A DNA stretch of 64,000 bases from DAIOXA01 sp050949165 (GTDB lineage: Bacteria > Bacillota > Proteinivoracia > UBA4975): positions 248,001-312,000 of the forward strand of contig JBMNFF010000009.1 of NCBI GenBank assembly GCA_050949165.1. Direction: 5' to 3'. The translations under genes were made by a program, and so were the position numbers. The notes under the pieces were generated by a model. The model had not been told where the DNA came from. It did not search any database and saw only the letters and a list, made by a program, of their open reading frames with translations. Each line of letters opens with the position of its first letter. The first letter of the stretch is position 1. Below are positions 60,666 to 64,000 of this stretch, in pieces.

Positions 60666-60860
60666 ATGGAGAGCATGGAGCGGGCGACTATGATCAGGGT
60701 TACATTACCCCCCGGGGCAGTGGTCAAGTATGCCAAAATGGTAGAAGTTCGCGCCCCCCAGGGCACCAGCCTCATAGTTAAGGTTCCCTTCGCCGGCAAG
60801 GCAGTGGAAGGCTTCCTGGACGCCATCCGTCAGGCCGGCGGCACCGTGGAATATATCTAG
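60666..60860 (+). CDS. Small unknown protein, paralogue 2
   Basis: 64 residues after AAAAGGAGG. It aligns with the C-terminal domain of the 60313 protein: 'MIRVTLPPGAVVKYAKMVEVRAPQGTSLIVKVPF...IRQAGGTVEYI'. Shared are the G-A near the start, VEV.(S/A)P.G, a hydrophobic strand, and an AGG.VE(F/Y) end. The two genes are therefore a local duplication. Function unknown. Confidence 0.65.
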   Translation: MESMERATMIRVTLPPGAVVKYAKMVEVRAPQGTSLIVKVPFAGKAVEGFLDAIRQAGGTVEYI

Positions 60861-60868
60861 AAAAAGCA

Positions 60869-60892
60869 CAGCACCCCCGGATGGGGGTGCTG
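60869..60892. terminator. Terminator between the small genes and hflC
   Basis: CAGCACCCCC-GGAT-GGGGGTGCTG, 10-bp stem, serving convergent transcription; the T run is weak. Confidence 0.8.
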
Positions 60893-60930
60893 TTGCGAAA
60901 GGGGCCTCCCGGCCCCGTCATGGCAGCTAC

Positions 60931-61869
60931 TTAATTGTCGCCAGAGAGGAATTTGGCAAAGTCCGAATCGGCATCGATGACCAAGGTGGTGTTGCTCCCC
61001 AGGGTCTTGCGGTAGGCCTGCAGGGTCCGGTAGAACTGGTAAAATTCGGGGTCCTGGTTGTAGGCTTCGGCATAGATTCGCAGGGCTTCTGCCTCGCCCT
61101 CGCCACGGATCTTCTCGGCTTCGGCGTAGGCCTGGGCTTCGATGATGGTGGCCTCCCGGTCGGCGTTGGAGCGGATCTTCTGGGCTTCTTCCTGGCCTTC
61201 GGAGCGATACTGCATGGCCATCCGCTCCCGCTCGGTGCGCATGCGGTTAAAGATGTTGGCGTTGTTCTCCTGGGGCAGGTCGGTGCGCTTGATGCGCACG
61301 TCGATGATTTCGATGCCGTAATCCCTGACCTCGGCATTGGCCAGGCGGACGATATCGGACAGCATTGCCGCTACATGGTCCTTGTCAGAGATCAGGACTT
61401 CGGCGTCGATCTTGCCGATATGCTGGTTGAGTTGCGAGTAGATGATATCCTCCAGGCGCACATAGGCGGCGGATTCGGTGCGCATGGTTACACGGAAGAG
61501 GACGGGGTTGACGATGCGCCACTGTGCATAGTTGTCCAGGATGACCTTTTTCTTGTCCCGGGTGGTTACTTCCCGGGAATCCACGTCATAGGTGAGCATG
61601 CGGTCATTGTAATAATCCACCTTGTCGATGAAGGGAAGCTTGAAGAAGAGACCTTTTCCCTCCACGATATCGATATCCTTAAAGCGAGGATTGTCTTTGA
61701 GCCCTTTCAGGGCGTCGGCGTCGCCGACAACCGCCTTGTGGATTTCACCAAATCTGGTCACCACGGCATGCTCGGTCACATACACCCGGAAGGTCAGCAG
61801 GTTAAAGACGATTATCCCTGCCAGGACAATGCCCAAAACGGTTATCCAGCTCTTAAGAGTTTTAGTCAT
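60931..61869 (-). CDS. hflC: HflC, SPFH-domain membrane protein
   Basis: 312 residues from ATG 61869 (GGGAGGTGG ahead; GTG 61878 is an alternative). One N-terminal transmembrane helix is followed by an SPFH domain ('VTEHAVVTRFGEIHKAV', 'VDSREVTTRDKKKVILDNYAQWRI', 'DYGIEIIDVRIKRTDLP') and an Ala/Glu-rich coiled coil ('AYAEAEKIRGEGEAEALRIYAEAY'). With HflK it forms a cage around FtsH that modulates membrane proteolysis. It overlaps hflK by 8 nt. The pair is more typical of Proteobacteria but is found in some Clostridia. Confidence 0.93.
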   Translation of the reverse strand: MTKTLKSWITVLGIVLAGIIVFNLLTFRVYVTEHAVVTRFGEIHKAVVGDADALKGLKDNPRFKDIDIVEGKGLFFKLPFIDKVDYYNDRMLTYDVDSREVTTRDKKKVILDNYAQWRIVNPVLFRVTMRTESAAYVRLEDIIYSQLNQHIGKIDAEVLISDKDHVAAMLSDIVRLANAEVRDYGIEIIDVRIKRTDLPQENNANIFNRMRTERERMAMQYRSEGQEEAQKIRSNADREATIIEAQAYAEAEKIRGEGEAEALRIYAEAYNQDPEFYQFYRTLQAYRKTLGSNTTLVIDADSDFAKFLSGDN

Positions 61870-62827
61870 TGATGCCACCTCCCAAGGGCAGCCACTTCAG
61901 GGTGTTGCCCTGTTCATCCACGATGTACACCTGGATGTCCGGGAGGATTTCTTCCATGACTTCCAGGTAGAGGCGGGTGCGGGTGACTTCCTTGCCCAGT
62001 TTGTACTCGGCCAGAATTTCGTTAAACAGGGCGACATCGCCGGTGGCCTCCGCTATCCGCTGTTCTTTAAAGGCCTGGGCTTTATTGATGAGCTCGGCGG
62101 CATTGCCCCGGGCCCGGGGGATGACTTCGTTGGCATAGGTCTCGGCCTGGTTGATAAAGGATGCCCTGTCTTCCCGGGCGCTGGCCACGTCCTTAAAGGC
62201 GGCGTTGACCTCTTCGGGGGGATACACATCCTGTAGCTGAACGGCGGTGATCAGGATTCCCAAGCCGTACTTGTCCGAGATGGACTGGAGGTCGTCGCGG
62301 ATTTCCTGCTGGATTCCCGACTTATTTTCAGTCAGGGAAGCGTCCATGGGATGGTTGGCGATGACCCTGCGCACTGAAGACTCGGCCGCAGCTCTCAGGG
62401 CCGCCACGCCGTCATCTATGTCGAAGAGGAACTTCTCGATGTCCACAATCCTGTATTGGACTATGGTCTCCACATTGACCAGGTTTTCGTCACCGGTCAA
62501 CATCAGGGACTCCTGGGGGACTTCCTTGTACTGGGCATTGGCGCCTTCTTTCACCGTCCGGAAGCCTAATTCCAGGCGCTTGACCTCACTGACCTTGACC
62601 TTCCACACATCGTCGATGATGGGAATTCTCCACTTCAGGCCCGAGGTGACCACGGTGTCCACATGCCTGCCAAAGCGCATCACGACAGCTTCTTCCCCCG
62701 AGTCGACGGTGTAAAAACCCGTAACCAGGATCAGGGCCGCTAATGCCGCCAGGCCCAGGGGAATCAGGACGCGGAACTTGGCGGCAAGGGATGGGCGCGC
62801 CTCCCTGATATCGTAGACATTATCCAA
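61862..62827 (-). CDS. hflK: HflK, SPFH-domain membrane protein
   Basis: 321 residues from TTG 62827 with GGGAGAGGTGG just upstream. The transmembrane helix 'IPLGLAALAALILVTGFYTV' near 30 is followed by the SPFH part ('SGEEAVVMRFGRHVDTVVTSGLKWRIPI', 'MLTGDENLVNVETIVQYRI') and a coiled coil. It is shorter than E. coli HflK because the glycine-rich N-terminal tail is missing. It is the partner of HflC and comes first in the operon. Confidence 0.93.
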   Translation of the reverse strand: MDNVYDIREARPSLAAKFRVLIPLGLAALAALILVTGFYTVDSGEEAVVMRFGRHVDTVVTSGLKWRIPIIDDVWKVKVSEVKRLELGFRTVKEGANAQYKEVPQESLMLTGDENLVNVETIVQYRIVDIEKFLFDIDDGVAALRAAAESSVRRVIANHPMDASLTENKSGIQQEIRDDLQSISDKYGLGILITAVQLQDVYPPEEVNAAFKDVASAREDRASFINQAETYANEVIPRARGNAAELINKAQAFKEQRIAEATGDVALFNEILAEYKLGKEVTRTRLYLEVMEEILPDIQVYIVDEQGNTLKWLPLGGGIND

Positions 62828-62914
62828 GACAAACCACCTCTCCCTTGAATTACTTCACTTTAATTATACACCCTATTCGCCGGCCTTAGGTGAAAATAAT
62901 ATTACATAAACCAA

Positions 62915-62933
62915 GGCAGCCCAGCGGGCTGCC
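62915..62933 (-). terminator. Terminator of the transglycosylase gene
   Basis: GGCAGCC-CAGC-GGGCTGCC begins at the stop codon on the minus strand and is followed by TTGGTTTAT. Confidence 0.7.
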
Positions 62934-63679
62934 TAATTATCCGCCTGATACACTTCGGCCGCGGCCTGTTCCTGGGTGATATAACCCTGCTCCGCCATCC
63001 GGCTGAGGACGTACCGTTGCCGGGCGATGGCCAGCTCCCAACTCTTGACGGGCGCATAGGCATTGGGGGCTTGGACCAGGCCGGCCAGGAGAGCCGCCTC
63101 TCCGACGGTCAAATCGGCGACTTCCTTGTCGAAGTAGGCCCGGGCCGCCCGGACCACCCCCCAGTTGCCGGCGCCGAAGTTGACCTGGTTGATGTACATT
63201 TCCAGGATCTCATCCTTGCTGTACTTCCGCTCCAGCTGCAGGGCGATGCTCATCTCGGCCAGCTTGCGGACCATGTTTTGGTCCAGGTTGAGGAAGAGGT
63301 TCCTGGCCAATTGCTGGGTGATGGTGCTGCCCCCCTGGGCGATATCCCCCGCGTTCAAATTGACCAGAAAGGCGCGTCCCAGGGCCCAGGGGTCGATGCC
63401 CCAGTGGGAATAAAAGCGGCGGTCCTCCACCGCCACAAAGGCGTCCACCAGGTGCTGGGGCATCTCGGAAATGGGCAGGTATTCGATCCGGTGCTCCTGG
63501 AGATTGGCCACCAGCTTGCCGTCCACATATTCTATTGATACCACATCCCCTTCCAGGAAGGGGGCGGGATCATCCCAATCGATGGTCCATATGCCCAGGC
63601 CATGGCTGAAGGCCCAGATAAAGAGGATTCCGGCCAGCAGGCAGAATGCGAAAAAGCGCAACAGGCGTTTCAGTTTCAT
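62933..63679 (-). CDS. mtgA: Monofunctional peptidoglycan glycosyltransferase (GT51)
   Basis: 248 residues from ATG 63679 (AGGAG 8 nt upstream; ATG 63685 is too close to it). One N-terminal transmembrane helix ('FFAFCLLAGILFIWAF') anchors a GT51 domain: 'AFVAVEDRRFYSHWGIDPWALGRAF' with catalytic Glu, 'GGSTITQQLARNLFL', 'RKYSKDEILEMYINQVNFG' with the second Glu, and 'EAALLAGLVQAPNAY'. It polymerises lipid II into glycan strands; there is no transpeptidase domain. The N-terminus is a little longer than in MtgA of Gram-negatives. Confidence 0.9.
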   Translation of the reverse strand: MKLKRLLRFFAFCLLAGILFIWAFSHGLGIWTIDWDDPAPFLEGDVVSIEYVDGKLVANLQEHRIEYLPISEMPQHLVDAFVAVEDRRFYSHWGIDPWALGRAFLVNLNAGDIAQGGSTITQQLARNLFLNLDQNMVRKLAEMSIALQLERKYSKDEILEMYINQVNFGAGNWGVVRAARAYFDKEVADLTVGEAALLAGLVQAPNAYAPVKSWELAIARQRYVLSRMAEQGYITQEQAAAEVYQADN

Positions 63680-63776
63680 CTGCATCTCCTCCCATCGGCT
63701 AACCCAATTATAGTCTTTTCTAAAGGATTAGACTACCCGGAAGGAAGGTTACCCTGCAGGGGCGGGGCGCCACAGC

Positions 63777-64000
63777 TTACAAGCCGGCCATATAGCTTTC
63801 TAAGGCCAGTTTCAACTCCTCATGCTCGACTTTTTTCAGCAAGGTGGTGATGGGCTCCAGATAGTCCAGTTCCAGGGAACCCCACAATTCTTTCTGGAAG
63901 GTCGGGTAATCGAATTTGTCCCCGGCGGTTTCAGCGATGGCGTCCTCGTACATCAAGAGGGTGTATTGCTTGCGGATCATCTTGGCAGCCTCGGGTTCCT
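63777..64000 (-). CDS. Unknown protein (C-terminal fragment)
   Basis: The frame is open to the right window edge; about 74 residues are visible, ending 'LKLALESYMAGL'. They are helical with several acidic and aromatic residues ('FQKELWGSLELDYLEPITTLLKKVEHEELKLAL'). No family recognised. The stop lies ~100 bp upstream of mtgA on the same strand, so it may be the preceding gene of the same transcript. Confidence 0.5.
   Translation of the reverse strand, partial: EPEAAKMIRKQYTLLMYEDAIAETAGDKFDYPTFQKELWGSLELDYLEPITTLLKKVEHEELKLALESYMAGL

Overview
The window looks like chromosome from an endospore-forming, amino-acid-fermenting Bacillota of the Clostridia type. The evidence is a YheC/YheD-type spore-coat ATP-grasp protein, a CwlD-like cortex amidase, an oxygen-free ornithine degradation operon (ord-ortA-ortB-oraS-oraE-glmL-like-orr), RocB, a sigma-54 promoter with RocR-like activators, a glmS ribozyme, and purine-rich ribosome binding sites with many GTG/TTG starts. 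I cannot name the species. By eye, the first ~11.6 kb is clearly AT-richer than the GC-rich remainder, which suggests an acquired island.

Region 1 (1-11.66 kb) is one co-directional, tightly overlapping operon that starts before the window. It encodes a vWA protein, a PP2C phosphatase and a Ser/Thr kinase (a TerY-P triad), a Upf1-like SF1 helicase, an unknown protein with a possible C-terminal HEPN motif, a coiled-coil McrB-type AAA+ ATPase, and a DUF2357/McrC-like protein with zinc ribbons. This composition matches the coiled-coil nuclease tandem (CoCoNuT) branch of McrBC-type defence. It is the most interesting system in the window.

Region 2 (11.66-20.76 kb) is a pile-up of mobile DNA. A three-gene transposon (DUF6431 zinc protein, DDE transposase, AAA+ ATPase; 11823-14801, 6-bp target duplication) sits inside the 3' end of an IS256-family transposase gene. 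That IS (11684-16006) is itself flanked by an 8-bp duplication. Next come two small unknown genes, a 23-bp tandem array, a truncated IS3-family copy, a YbjQ-family gene, a RAYT (IS200-like) transposase, and a complete IS3-family copy. Both IS3 copies sit in REP-like palindromic repeats.

Region 3 (20.76-30.25 kb) holds dapF, two sigma-54 activators, the YheC/D-like gene, a cwlD-like gene, oligoendopeptidase F and an FAD reductase. Region 4 (30.4-46.3 kb) starts with a secreted repeat-rich DUF5667-like protein. It continues with the ornithine operon behind a strong sigma-54 promoter match at 31659. Then follow an AmmeMemoRadiSam pair, carbamate kinase, a convergent rocB, and a cyclic-2,3-diphosphoglycerate-synthetase-like GTPase behind a long structured leader. 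Together these form an arginine/ornithine catabolism locus.

Region 5 (46.3-64 kb) carries a DUF2007 gene, a TldD/TldE-like pair, cdaA-glmM-(glmS ribozyme)-glmS, a convergent SsuABC/TauABC-type ABC transporter, a DUF2975/XRE pair, a Dps-like ferritin, a 132-bp MITE-like element, a cytoplasmic GH5 hydrolase, two paralogous tiny proteins, hflKC, a monofunctional transglycosylase and the end of an unknown gene. No rRNA, tRNA or CRISPR array was seen.
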